From contig NZ_FRDK01000006.1 of assembly GCF_900143245.1 (NCBI RefSeq), positions 1-64,000 of the forward strand: 64,000 nt of DNA, read 5' to 3'. The notes beneath the pieces are model-generated. The model searched no databases. It saw nothing but the letters and a program-made list of their open reading frames with translations, and was not told the DNA's origin. The translations under genes were made by a program, and so were the position numbers. This DNA is from Flavobacterium fryxellicola (GTDB lineage: Bacteria > Bacteroidota > Bacteroidia > Flavobacteriales > Flavobacteriaceae). Positions 15,978 to 26,100 of this stretch are shown piece after piece (position 1 is the first letter of the stretch; the number at the start of each line of letters is the position of its first letter).

Positions 15978-17798
15978 TCATCTGTAAATTACAGTCCGAG
16001 GTTTTGCAAGTTCAAAATCTTGAAAACCAAAATCGGTTGTTTCAAATGAATTCGTTTTGAAAATGTTTTCACCATTTCCAGGAATGGATGGATAATAGGA
16101 AAGTGAAATTTGGAAGGCGCTAAACACTAAAAAATCATTGTTTATGATTAGTCCAATACCAATTTTAGAATAGACCTTACTTTCAGTTAACCCTTTTGTA
16201 GCGTTTCCTAGCATAGCAATAGAATAATTAAAATAAGGATTTAGACGGAAACCCCAAAGATTCCAAGGGCTGTAAAATTGCGTTTGCAAGGTTAAAATAG
16301 CTTTTTCAGTTCCATATTCAGCCATCCTAAAGCCATTTAGGCCGTAATTTTCATTAATTGAAAGTTGATCCCCAATGGCATCTACCCGGTTGGAACCGAT
16401 CATTAGTTGCGGTTTGATGAACTGACGTAGTTTCCATTTTCCAATCTGCATTAAATTCGTAAAATAGTTGGCCTGAAATGAAAATGCGGTTTGCTTAGTT
16501 GTTGATTTTTCAAAAAAAGAACCTAGTTCAAAATTAGCACTCAAAAATCCCCAACTGTAGAAATTTCCAAATGCAGCGCGACCGCCCAAATAATAACGTC
16601 CAGCGCTATTTTTATGCTGATAACCCGTTGTTATGCCATATATTTTTCCGATTGGCACATCTTCAATAATTCCGTTTTGGAAAATATAGCGGTCTCTGAT
16701 AAATTTTCGGGATGTAACACCGATGCCTATCAATGCCAGTTTTTCATTGGAATAAAAATCACTACGATCGTAATCAAAAATTGGGCTTTCCAAGTACTGC
16801 AGATGTAAAAACCGCCCGGCTGTAATCAGATTTGTTGTTCGCTCCCTTTCCGAATTTCCATTAAAAATTCTAAAAGATCTTCCCACCCAAAAATCATGGG
16901 TATTGAATTTAAAGTTCTGAAAAGCAAAAACTAAGTTGGAGTCGGGTAGGGTGTCTTTTCTAAATTGCTGGTCTAAATAGATTCCACCAGCCCATTTTGT
17001 CAAAGGCGAGTAGAAAGGACGATCAATAGTGATACTTTTTCCATAATATCCTTCTAAATCAATAGTATAACTAACTTTTGTATTTATAAACGTATTTTTT
17101 ATATTGGGTACTGTATAAGAAACAGCGTAAGCACTTTTGCCATCACTGAATCTATTTCTGAATTTATTTTCAAACTGATGACCAAATCCTAAGAAATTGC
17201 GGTCATTCAACTCAAAACTGGCTCTGGAGCTAGAAAGAGAACCTTTAGGAACAAGGCTCCAAGAGTCTAAAACCCGAATCGAGATGTCAACGGAATCCGA
17301 GCTGCTACTAATCAATTTTGGTGCAACATCGACGCGATTAATGAAGCGTTGCGTTCTTATTAAACGCTCAGATTCTCTTACTAATAAGGAATCAAATGGG
17401 GTGTTTTTTTTGATGAGCAATAAATTGAGTATGGCGAGCCGGTTTGTTTTAATATGGATTTTATTCCCGTTTCTTTCTGCCCAATTTTTTGGTTTTTTTA
17501 AAGTATCAATTTCAGAATATCCAAAGGGATCAAGAGTTACAATGGTAATTTTTCTAATAATTTTACCTTCAAAGAATCCGTATTTTTTTTGAACTTCTTT
17601 AATTCCTTCCTTTTTTATTACTGGTGATCTAAAAACTAGCTTGTGCATCAAACGTGTAAACTTGTTCTTCTTGGAATAATTTTTAATATTTGTATAAGCG
17701 CCGGATGAATCTTTCTTTTTCGTTGTTTCTTGTGCCACAGAAGTTTGAAAACAACTGAACAATATAAGAAGCAAAATAAGATTTATTTTTTTATACAT
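15978..17798 (-). CDS. Omp85/BamA-like outer-membrane barrel protein
   Basis: A 606-residue protein starting at ATG 17798, which gives a signal peptide (MYKKINLILLLILFSCF, then AQ); a longer start at 17834 adds a non-signal leader and is disfavoured. Residues about 70-180 look like one POTRA-type domain (GFFEGKIIRKITIVTLDPFG, then ILNLLLIKKNTPFDSLLVRE and VDVAPKLIS). The remainder alternates beta strands with aromatic belts (GHQFENKFRNRF, GGIYLDQQF, TRKFIRDRYIF) and ends FELAKPRTVIYR. The order POTRA then barrel is that of the Omp85 superfamily, but it is shorter than BamA and has only one clear POTRA. Partner and substrate unknown. Confidence 0.7.
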   Translation of the reverse strand: MYKKINLILLLILFSCFQTSVAQETTKKKDSSGAYTNIKNYSKKNKFTRLMHKLVFRSPVIKKEGIKEVQKKYGFFEGKIIRKITIVTLDPFGYSEIDTLKKPKNWAERNGNKIHIKTNRLAILNLLLIKKNTPFDSLLVRESERLIRTQRFINRVDVAPKLISSSSDSVDISIRVLDSWSLVPKGSLSSSRASFELNDRNFLGFGHQFENKFRNRFSDGKSAYAVSYTVPNIKNTFINTKVSYTIDLEGYYGKSITIDRPFYSPLTKWAGGIYLDQQFRKDTLPDSNLVFAFQNFKFNTHDFWVGRSFRIFNGNSERERTTNLITAGRFLHLQYLESPIFDYDRSDFYSNEKLALIGIGVTSRKFIRDRYIFQNGIIEDVPIGKIYGITTGYQHKNSAGRYYLGGRAAFGNFYSWGFLSANFELGSFFEKSTTKQTAFSFQANYFTNLMQIGKWKLRQFIKPQLMIGSNRVDAIGDQLSINENYGLNGFRMAEYGTEKAILTLQTQFYSPWNLWGFRLNPYFNYSIAMLGNATKGLTESKVYSKIGIGLIINNDFLVFSAFQISLSYYPSIPGNGENIFKTNSFETTDFGFQDFELAKPRTVIYR

Positions 17799-17905
17799 TG
17801 TTTGGATATCAACTGAAAAAAAATGAAAAGGCAATCTTAAGAAAATTTCGTGTCAATTGCATTGAGATTTTAATAAAAATAGAATTTTAAGCTATTTTTT
17901 TTACA

Positions 17906-19105
17906 TTATACATCAGTTCGATTACTCGAATTTTCAGTGGTGGTTTCCGTAAACACGGGTAAAGGAAGATCCGTTTTTATTGTGTTTTTTTCAGGTGGTG
18001 CTTCTGAATCAAAAAGAGGTAATTTAATTTTTCGCCAAGTATAAGTTTTAGGTAAATGATCTCCCATCAAATAGCCCCATGCTTCTAGAGATTCTACTCG
18101 GTCAAAAATCACTTTTAAAACGGCCAGAATTGGAAGTGCTAAAAACATACCGGAAACTCCAGCAATTGCTCCCCCGATGATGATTCCAATAATCGAAACG
18201 AACGCATTTATTTCGACTTTAGAACTTACAATCATTGGCACAATAATGTTATTATCTATTAATTGAACGACGATGGTAATCACTATGACACCAATAATTA
18301 TCGATAAATCCGGTGAGCCTGTTAGCGAAGCAACGATACTTAATAGTCCTGCAAAAAGAATTCCGATATAAGGAATCAGGTTTAGAATTCCTGTAATAAT
18401 ACCCAGTAAAACAGCATATTTAACGCCGATCAGCATAAAACCAAACGTTGTCATTGCTGAAATTAAAATCATTTCTATAATTAGTCCTACAATGTAGCTG
18501 TTGATTGCAACCCTAATATTCGTTAGAATATTTTTTAGTTGCTCATGGTTCTCTTTTTTAACTAATTTAGATAAAAACAGTAAAAAATGGGTTCTGTATA
18601 AAAGAATTAAAAAAGTATAGATGGGAATCAAAGTAAGATTTACCAGGGTATCCGTAAAAGACATTAAGGTTGTACCAATTATTTCTTTTCCTTTTTCCAT
18701 GGAATCTTGAGTAGCCGTATCAATATATTTCTTTTGCTCTCTGGAACTTAAATGAAAATTATCTCTTACAAATCCTTGTATATTTCTAAGGTGAATGTTT
18801 ATGTTTCTTTCGATTTTATCAAAATCGTCGGCAAAATCACTAATTTGGAAAGATAGAAATACAAAAAGGCCAATAAAAATTAAAACAAATAATAGCACAG
18901 CGATCATTACTGCCAGCACATGCGGGAAACGGAGTTTTAATTTAAAAAACTGAACCATAGGATACAGTAAGATCGCAAATAGAAAGGACATCATTACTGG
19001 AATCAATATGTTCTGGCCAATATAAAAAATGAACACAATTGCAATTAATCCCAACAAAGTCAGCGACAATTTAGCATAAAAGGGAACTTTTAGGATGTCA
19101 TTCAT
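17906..19105 (-). CDS. AI-2E family (PerM-like) membrane transporter
   Basis: A 399-residue inner-membrane protein. N-terminal membrane segments (LTLLGLIAIVFIFYIGQNIL and further) are followed by a periplasmic or cytoplasmic charged region (about 70-150). The conserved C-terminal half includes GIITGILNLIPYIGILFAG, IDNNIIVPMIVSSKVEINAF and GIIIGGAIAGVSGMFLALPI, all typical of the AI-2E/PerM family. Family members export signalling molecules or act as Na+/H+ antiporters; the substrate here is unknown. A second family member is at 49405-50517. The last about 35 residues are acidic/Thr-rich and variable. Confidence 0.85.
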   Translation of the reverse strand: MNDILKVPFYAKLSLTLLGLIAIVFIFYIGQNILIPVMMSFLFAILLYPMVQFFKLKLRFPHVLAVMIAVLLFVLIFIGLFVFLSFQISDFADDFDKIERNINIHLRNIQGFVRDNFHLSSREQKKYIDTATQDSMEKGKEIIGTTLMSFTDTLVNLTLIPIYTFLILLYRTHFLLFLSKLVKKENHEQLKNILTNIRVAINSYIVGLIIEMILISAMTTFGFMLIGVKYAVLLGIITGILNLIPYIGILFAGLLSIVASLTGSPDLSIIIGVIVITIVVQLIDNNIIVPMIVSSKVEINAFVSIIGIIIGGAIAGVSGMFLALPILAVLKVIFDRVESLEAWGYLMGDHLPKTYTWRKIKLPLFDSEAPPEKNTIKTDLPLPVFTETTTENSSNRTDV

Positions 19106-19497
19106 ATTTTCCGGGAGTTGTTTTAAAAGAAACTAATATTAGACTACTTGCAACTGACAAATATGTGGCTTTATAAAAAGTAATGTATTATACATTTTGT
19201 GTCAATAGTTATATAATTATCACTTTTTAATCACTAGTTTTATTGCCTAATTATAAACAAGGAGTTAGCATTTCCGACTTCACTACCGCTTTACTTGCTG
19301 ACCAAAAATGCAAATAAAAATAGTAAAAACAAACTCTCAAGCATCAATAAAGCTCCGACACCAAGTTAACGGACTACTGAATTGAATCTGCTTTTTGTTG
19401 TAAGTAATGGAAATATTATACGATACGTTTATATTTTTAAAAATAATTTGAAATGCGTTTGCTCTTTAGATCATTAGACGAGCTATAAATTTATGAA
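19106..19497. other. Intergenic region, no clear gene
   Basis: 392 bp between the AI-2E gene and the mscS-like gene. I see no promoter consensus, tRNA or strong hairpin. On the minus strand a 17-codon frame (19344-19291) would encode the hydrophobic peptide MLESLFLLFLFAFLVSK, preceded by GGAG. It is noted but too short to claim. Confidence 0.5.
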
Positions 19498-20034
19498 TTA
19501 ATCTACGTATTCTTTATCATTGAATTGTTTTTCTAATATTGATATCCCTTTTTGCAAAAGAAGGTTGTTTGGATATATGATTATTTCTCCATCACTTGTT
19601 TTTAAGAAAACATGAAAAGCGCCAATATCTTCTATTTCAGCCATAACGGGAAAATCTTTATCATGTATTTTTATTACATCACCAATTTTAAATGGAAATG
19701 AAAAGAACAAAATTACACCCGCTGTAATATTGCTTAAAATGGACCATTGCGCAAATAAAGCCACACCTACAACAGTGGTAATGGAAGAAAGTGCTATGGT
19801 AATATCTTTAGTTTGAACTCCCCAAATAATTATTAAAGCAATTATCACTAAAATATTGATAAATAAATGCATGTATTTAATTACTAAATTCGTTCTGTGC
19901 TCTAAAGTTTGGTTTGTTTTTGCATAACGCCGCACTAGTTTTGTAGCAACAATTCTCAAAAAAATAAGCAAAATTCCCAAAATTCCAGTGGCAATTAATT
20001 CCTTTGTATATTCGTGTATTAATGACATTTCCAT
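19498..20034 (-). CDS. Small MscS-family mechanosensitive channel
   Basis: A 178-residue membrane protein. Three hydrophobic segments precede the MscS pore-lining helix region (ITIALSSITTVVGVALFAQW, about 84-103), followed by SILSNITAGVILFFSFPFKI and the beta domain GDVIKIHDKDFPVMAEIEDI and IIYPNNLLLQKGISILEKQF. It lacks the large C-terminal vestibule of E. coli MscS (286 residues) and resembles the minimal MscS-like channels of Bacteroidota. It starts 8 bp after the maf stop, making it the last gene of a five-gene set. Confidence 0.82.
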   Translation of the reverse strand: MEMSLIHEYTKELIATGILGILLIFLRIVATKLVRRYAKTNQTLEHRTNLVIKYMHLFINILVIIALIIIWGVQTKDITIALSSITTVVGVALFAQWSILSNITAGVILFFSFPFKIGDVIKIHDKDFPVMAEIEDIGAFHVFLKTSDGEIIIYPNNLLLQKGISILEKQFNDKEYVD

Positions 20035-20042
20035 CCTTTAAA

Positions 20043-20627
20043 TTAGACTAATTTACGTAAATATTCATATACTTTATCAGTTGGCATTCCCATCACATTA
20101 GCATACGAACCTTCAATTTTTGAAACACCTATAAACCCAATCCATTCTTGAATACCATACGCACCTGCTTTGTCATACGGTTTGTAATTTTCTAAGTAAA
20201 ACCAAATCGATTCATCGCTCAACTCGTTGAAAGTGACTTTTGTTATTTCATACAATACATCTACTTTTTCATTGGTTTTAAAACAAACGGAAGTAATGAC
20301 TTCATGAGTAGCATTCGACAATGATTTTAGGATTTCATAGGCCTCTTGTTCATTTTTTGGTTTACCCAAAGCTTTGTTGTTGTGCCAAACGATGGTGTCG
20401 CTAGTAATAAGAATTTCATGAGACTGTAATTCGCCTTCAAAAGCACTGGCTTTTAATTCGGCCAAATAAGTCGTAATTTCATGTCTACTTAATTCTGGTG
20501 GATAGATTTCTTCAATTTCTTTGAGTCGGATTTCAAAATCCAAATCTAAATCTTTAAAGAATTGTTGGCGTCTTGGCGATCCCGATGCTAAAATTAAGCG
20601 GTATTTTTTTAATTGATTTCTAAGCAT
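20043..20627 (-). CDS. Maf family nucleotide pyrophosphatase
   Basis: House-cleaning NTP pyrophosphatase that hydrolyses non-canonical nucleotides (dTTP/UTP or m7GTP, depending on subfamily). At 194 residues it has the family length. Motifs: ILASGSPRRQQFFKDL (about 12-27), the EIEEIYPP region, ITSDTIVWHNNKALGKPKN (catalytic Asp about 76 and Lys about 88), and GAYGIQEW(I)G near 155-163. Its start overlaps the end of the UbiA gene by 8 bp, which indicates translational coupling. Confidence 0.9.
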   Translation of the reverse strand: MLRNQLKKYRLILASGSPRRQQFFKDLDLDFEIRLKEIEEIYPPELSRHEITTYLAELKASAFEGELQSHEILITSDTIVWHNNKALGKPKNEQEAYEILKSLSNATHEVITSVCFKTNEKVDVLYEITKVTFNELSDESIWFYLENYKPYDKAGAYGIQEWIGFIGVSKIEGSYANVMGMPTDKVYEYLRKLV

Positions 20628-21540
20628 TATATTTCATATTTAAACTAATAACTACAACAGATAAAATTCCAAAAAACAAGATTAATTTCAAAAGTGAACT
20701 CAAGTTACGGAATTCTTTTTTAGATGTGGCCGTCCAAATTTTTACGGTAAAAAACAGCAGTGGACCAACAACAAAAATCAACAAATAAATCGTAACAACT
20801 ACTACTTCGATTAGGTATTTATTGATGTAATACAAAATGAATAAGAGCGGAATTAAACTCAAGACACAAACTATTTTTGCAGTTTTTGATTTTCCTATTG
20901 CAATAGGTAACGTATTCATTCCTTGATTGTAATCGCCATTTATATCTTCGATATCTTTAACTATTTCTCGAAGAAGGTTAATCATAAAAGCAAATATAGC
21001 ATAATCCAATAATATAGAAAAAAAGATTCTCATTTGGTGCTGATTGTCTATTCCTGTAGCAGGATACAAATCAAAAAATCCAATAATAAGTACACTAAAG
21101 GAAAGTAAAAAGGCAACAATAATATTACCAATGAGCATCATTTGTTTCAAACTGCTGGCGTACAAATAAAGTGCAGCTGCAATCAGAATAAAAAGGGAGG
21201 CAAAGCCTGGTTTTTGTATCACATTCGAAAGGTAAAAACCAATAACCACGCCCGCAACAGTAAATATTCCGTATAAATTGTATGCTTGATTTTCGGAAAT
21301 ACTTTTGCCTACAATTACGGAATTGGGATTATTGCAGTTGTCCGTATCTTGATCATAAATATCATTGATGATATAGCCACCGCCAGCGAGCAAAACCGTA
21401 GATAAGACCAATAGCCAATACTGCCAATCGGCTAATGCCAAAGAAACATTTTGAATTTTGAAAAACCCATACCGGAAAATAAGCTGCATAAATGCGAGCA
21501 TCAGCAGGTTTTGGTATCGGATAAGTTTTAGAAAGTTCAT
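20620..21540 (-). CDS. UbiA family prenyltransferase
   Basis: Integral membrane prenyltransferase, 306 residues with about 8-9 helices. The two Asp-rich Mg2+/diphosphate motifs are GGYIINDIYDQDTDNCNNP (about 54-72) and REIVKDIEDINGDYNQG (about 191-207). Flavobacterial members of this branch are usually annotated as geranylgeranylglycerol-phosphate geranylgeranyltransferase-like. It is distinct from the menA gene at 44740, so it serves another acceptor. It lies in the set DUF2520, KdsC-like, UbiA, Maf, MscS, but a 75-bp gap with decayed heptad repeats precedes it. Confidence 0.85.
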   Translation of the reverse strand: MNFLKLIRYQNLLMLAFMQLIFRYGFFKIQNVSLALADWQYWLLVLSTVLLAGGGYIINDIYDQDTDNCNNPNSVIVGKSISENQAYNLYGIFTVAGVVIGFYLSNVIQKPGFASLFILIAAALYLYASSLKQMMLIGNIIVAFLLSFSVLIIGFFDLYPATGIDNQHQMRIFFSILLDYAIFAFMINLLREIVKDIEDINGDYNQGMNTLPIAIGKSKTAKIVCVLSLIPLLFILYYINKYLIEVVVVTIYLLIFVVGPLLFFTVKIWTATSKKEFRNLSSLLKLILFFGILSVVVISLNMKYNA

Positions 21541-21546
21541 TAAAAA

Positions 21547-21595
21547 GTTATGAGTTATGAGTTATGCGTTACGAATTATGGGTTGGGAATCACGA
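21547..21595. repeat. Short decayed heptad array
   Basis: Seven units in exact 7-bp phase: GTTATGA twice, GTTATGC, then the increasingly degenerate GTTACGA, ATTATGG, GTTGGGA and ATCACGA. Same TTATnnG theme as the arrays at 7344 and 47951. It lies inside an otherwise compact operon. Confidence 0.65.
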
Positions 21596-21615
21596 GTTTT
21601 ATCAAAATCTGAAAT

Positions 21616-22143
21616 CTAATCGTGTTTCCCATCAAAATAAGCCATCCATTTTCCTTGCGTTTTCATGACTTGTTCAATGACATCTCTGACAGCGCCTTTC
21701 CCGCCGTTTTTATGTGAAATATATTTGGAAATAGCTTTAATTTCTGGGCTTGCATCTTGCGGACAAGTCGGTAATCCCGCCAATTTCATAACGTGATAAT
21801 CTGGAATATCATCGCCCATGTACAAAACATGTTCTGGATTGATATTGTAAACATCAGTATATTCATCAAATGTTTCTACTTTATTTGATGTGCCTAGGTG
21901 GATATCTGTAATTCCAAGATTCCGCAGTCGGACCCGAACCCCTTCATTGCTTCCTCCTGAAATAATGCATACATTATAGCCACTTTCTACAGCGGCTTTC
22001 ATGGCGTAACCATCACGAATATTCATCGTCCTCAGCATGTCACCTTCATTAGTTACAAAAACGGAACTATCGGTTAATACGCCATCCACATCAAAAATAA
22101 AAGTAGTGATGTCATTCATTATTTCTTTATAACTATTTGCCAT
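21616..22143 (-). CDS. KdsC-like HAD-IIIA phosphatase
   Basis: A 175-residue HAD hydrolase without cap domain. Motif I is FIFDVDGVLTDSSVFV (nucleophile Asp near 18, Asp20), motif II is CIISGGSNEGVRVR, and motifs III-IV are NKVETFDEY and YMGDDIPDYHVMKLAGLPTC. This pattern is that of 3-deoxy-D-manno-octulosonate-8-phosphate phosphatase (KdsC) and its relatives in LPS core biosynthesis. The C-terminal GGKGAVRDVIEQVM is also typical. It starts 11 bp inside the end of the DUF2520 gene, so the two are coupled. A specific role in Kdo synthesis is likely but not proven. Confidence 0.82.
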   Translation of the reverse strand: MANSYKEIMNDITTFIFDVDGVLTDSSVFVTNEGDMLRTMNIRDGYAMKAAVESGYNVCIISGGSNEGVRVRLRNLGITDIHLGTSNKVETFDEYTDVYNINPEHVLYMGDDIPDYHVMKLAGLPTCPQDASPEIKAISKYISHKNGGKGAVRDVIEQVMKTQGKWMAYFDGKHD

Positions 22144-22900
22144 TATGCTGTATAGATTGTGTTAGTATTTTATAAATATTGAGATGATTTTCATTTGATA
22201 AAAAAGCTTCATGCGCTTCAATAGTGACAGCATCAGCGCGCTTTGCAGGACCTGTTTGTGCATCCTGCGGCGAAAGCACCATTATTTTATTTGCAGTTTC
22301 AGTAATTAAAGGTTTTAAAATATCAAACGGGACCTGATGGTCCTGACAAATTTCTTCCCCTATTTGGTATAAATGATTTGTGAAATTATTGACAAATACT
22401 GCTGCAACATGTAAGGCTTTTCGTTGCTGTGAGTTTATGGCGAAAATGGAGTCTGATATTGATTTAGCTACTTTATTAAGTAATTGAAAATCAGTAGCAT
22501 TCTCACTTTCTAAACATATAGGAATAGTCCTGAAATCGACCGCTTTGTTCTTGGTAAAGGTTTGTAAAGGATAGAAAACTCCTTTTCGGTTTTCATCATT
22601 TAATGCGTTCAACGGAACACTGCCAGAGGTATGTACCACCAATCTATTTTTAAAGGGAAGCGCAGCGTCAACAAGTGAAATAGCATCATCTGAAACGGCA
22701 ATGATATACAAATCGGCTTCCATCAAGGCATCCCATTCAGTTGTGATTTTAGCCAATTCCACTAAATGAGAAACCGTTGCGATTTGCCTCGAATAGACCT
22801 GAACCAATTTGATTTCTGTTCCTGAATTTGGAGCGTTTTGAAATGCTGCAATCAAATGTTGCGCCACATTTCCAGAACCGATAATTACTACTTTAACCAT
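22133..22900 (-). CDS. DUF2520 / Rossmann-like dehydrogenase-type protein
   Basis: A 255-residue cytoplasmic protein. The N-terminal NAD(P)-binding fold is VKVVIIGSGNVAQHLIAAFQ, followed by DLYIIAVSDDAI and RLVVHTSGSVPL. The C-terminal DUF2520 domain contains KALHVAAVFVNNFTNHLY and DAQTGPAKRADAVTIEAH. This pairing resembles ketopantoate or prephenate dehydrogenase-like enzymes, but the substrate is not known. It is the first gene of the five-gene minus-strand set; a -7-like TAATTTTG box ends 4 nt before its ATG. Confidence 0.85.
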   Translation of the reverse strand: MVKVVIIGSGNVAQHLIAAFQNAPNSGTEIKLVQVYSRQIATVSHLVELAKITTEWDALMEADLYIIAVSDDAISLVDAALPFKNRLVVHTSGSVPLNALNDENRKGVFYPLQTFTKNKAVDFRTIPICLESENATDFQLLNKVAKSISDSIFAINSQQRKALHVAAVFVNNFTNHLYQIGEEICQDHQVPFDILKPLITETANKIMVLSPQDAQTGPAKRADAVTIEAHEAFLSNENHLNIYKILTQSIQHNGK

Positions 22901-22904
22901 GGGA

Positions 22905-22912
22905 CAAAATTA
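22905..22912 (-). promoter_or_regulatory. -7 element just before the DUF2520 start
   Basis: TAATTTTG on the minus strand matches TAnnTTTG, but no good TTTG -33 box is found at 17-20 nt. It ends 4 nt before the ATG, so a transcript from here would be leaderless. Confidence 0.4.
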
Positions 22913-23100
22913 GCAAAAAAAATATTAAGAGTTTTAGTCAAATTTTACGCTAATAAAAAATTGATATTGTCCCAAAAAAAAGAATACTTAGGCTTGGTCT
23001 GTCACACTTAATTTTGGATTAAATTAACAAATGTCCGAATATAGAAGTCAACATTTTTAAGTACTTTTGTGGCACTTTTACAAAACATAATCCCATAAAA

Positions 23101-26100
23101 ATGGATAAAAAAATATTTTCTTTTTTGTTTTCAACACGATTAATGGCTTTTTTATTTATTGCTTACGCAGTGGCCATGGCAACCGGAACTTTTATTGAAA
23201 GTAAATACAATACCGATACCGCAAAAATTTTAATCTACAATGCATGGTGGTTTGAAGCCATTCACGTCTTTTTCTTAATCAATTTTATTGGGAATATTAA
23301 GCGTTACCAGCTGTTAAAAAAGGAAAAATGGGCTACTTTATTACTCCATTTGTCTTTTATATTGATTATTGCTGGCGCGTTCGTAACCCGTTATATAAGT
23401 TATGAAGGAATGATGCCCATTCGCGAAGGCGCAGCTGAAAATCAAATTTTTTCAGATAAAACCTTTTTAACTGTTTTTGTAGATGGTGAATATAAGGGCG
23501 AAATGAAACGCAGGATTTTTGAAAAGAAAGTATTGCTTTCCCCAGCGACCAATAATAGTTTTAGTATTTCCGAAAAATTTGCTGATACACCATTTGAAGT
23601 AGAATATGAAAACTTCATTATGGGAGCCAAAGAATATATAAAACCCGATCCAAACGGAATTGTATATTTGAAAATAGTGGAAGCAGGAGATGGAGGGCGC
23701 CACGAGCATTTCTTGAAAGAAGGCGAAGTGCAAAACATTCATAATGTATTATTTTCATTAAATAAATATACAGATGGTGCCATAAATATTACAACCACAG
23801 GAAGTGCTTATACAATTCAAACCCCTTTTGAGGGAAACTTCATGAGGATGGCTGATAAACTGCAAGGCAAAGTCACAAAAGACAATGTACAGCCGCTAAT
23901 GATGCGTTCTTTATACAGCATTGGCGAAATGCGTTTTGTATTTCCGGATCCAGCGGTTAAGGGCGTCGTAGATTATGAATCTGAAAATGATTTTAAAGCG
24001 AAAACCCATGAAGACGCATTGGTACTTAAAGTTAAAGCAGATGGACAAGAAAAAACAGTCACCCTTTTAGGCTCCAAAGGTAAAATAGGAGAGTCTAAAA
24101 CAGTGAAGATTGGCACTATTGATTATACTTTTTTCTACGGTAGTAAAGCATATATTTTGCCATTCAAGATAAAACTGAATGATTTTATTGCACAGAAATA
24201 CCCTGGGACAGAGAAAAGTTATTCCTCGTTTGAAAGTAAAGTAACCGTGATGGACAAAGAAACATTTGATGCCAGAATATATATGAATAATGTGTTAGAT
24301 CATGAAGGATACCGCTTTTTTCAATCTAGTTTTGATCCTGATGAAAAAGGAACAGTATTGTCTGTAAACCATGATTTTTGGGGAACAGCGCTAACCTACG
24401 CTGGTTATTTTATGTTGTATTTTGCCATGATGGCCATTATGTTTACTAAATATTCTCGTTTTGCAGATATTAAACGCAAGCTAGAAGTAGTGAAAATGAA
24501 AAAAGCAAAATTGTTGACTATTTTAATGCTGTTATTTGGTTTCAATAGTTTTGCGCAGGAACAAGAACATGACCATGCAGATCACGAAGGACATGCGCAT
24601 ACGCAAGCTGAAGCAGCACCTGCAACGCACTCAAACCATATTAAAGAAGTTTTAAGTCAGGACGAGCTTAATGCTCTAATAACTAAATACAAAGTGCCGG
24701 AAGGACACGCAGCCAAATTTGGCCGACTTGTGATCCAAGATGGTGGTGGTAGAATGAAACCTATTAATACGTTTTCATCAGAGTTACTGCGTAAAGTGAG
24801 TCATGATGATTCTTATAAGGGAATGAATTCCGACCAAGTATTTTTGTCCATGACACAATACGCAAGCTACTGGATCGAAATTCCAATCATTTATATCAAA
24901 AGTGGGAATGACAGCATTAGAAAAATTATCGGAATTGATAAAAAGGCTGAATTTGCTCCTTTTGTCTCTTTCTTTGATAAAAAGGGAAATTATAAGCTTA
25001 CTAAATATTTAGAAGAAGCCTTCAAAGCTGCTAATCCCAACCAGTTTGAAAAAGATTTTATAGAAACCGACAAGAAAGTCAATTTAATGGAATCTGCTTT
25101 GAGTGGACGAATTTTAAAGATTTTCCCTATTCCCGAGGATAAAAATAATAAATGGGTTTCCTACTTAGAACTCAATGAGTCTGGTTTCAAAGGAATGGAA
25201 GCAACATACACTAAAAATGTACTGCCTTTGTATTTCGGCTCGTTAGCGAATGCTTCCAGTTCCAATGATTTCAAAACTGCCGATGAATTGCTGGAAAGTA
25301 TCAATGGTTTTCAAAAACGTTTTGGTAGTAAAGTGATACCAAGCGAGGAAAAAATCACTTCAGAAGTACTGTACAACAAATATGATGTGTTCAAAAAATT
25401 ACCTTATTGGTATATTTTCGCCGCTATTTTGATGTTGATGTTTACCATTATGAACATCTTCAAGGAAAGGAAAGTGTTGCATTATTTGGTAAACTTCATG
25501 CACATTGTAGTTATTGCTTTATTTGCCTTGCACACCTTTGGATTAATCGCCAGATGGTATATTTCTGGTCACGCACCTTGGAGTAATGCGTACGAATCAA
25601 TTATTTATGTCGCTTGGGCAACGATGTTTTTTGGTTTAGCTTTCGACAGAAAATCGAAACTTACTGTGGCTTCATCCGCATTTGTGACCGCTATGATTTT
25701 GGCAGCAGCCTACATGAATTGGATTGATCCTGAAATTGCAAATTTGCAACCTGTTCTGAATTCCTACTGGTTAATGATACACGTTGCAGTAATTGTGGCT
25801 AGTTATGGTCCCTTTGCTTTAGGATTTATTTTAGGAGCAGTTTCATTATTGTTGATTTTATTTACCAATGAAAAAAACAAAGCCAAAATGGATTTGAATA
25901 TTCAGGAAATTACCTATATCAATGAATTAGCGTTAACAATTGGTTTGATAATGTTGACTATAGGAAACTTCCTTGGAGGACAATGGGCCAATGAAAGTTG
26001 GGGACGTTATTGGGGTTGGGATCCAAAAGAAACTTGGGCCTTAATCAGTATTATGGTATATGCTTTTGTCATTCATGCTCGTTTTGTTCCTTCTTTAAGA

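Noticed and set aside
19291..19344. 17-residue hydrophobic peptide MLESLFLLFLFAFLVSK
   Set aside because: Has GGAG upstream and a toxin-like look, but is so short that it can occur by chance, and this phylum rarely uses Shine-Dalgarno sites.
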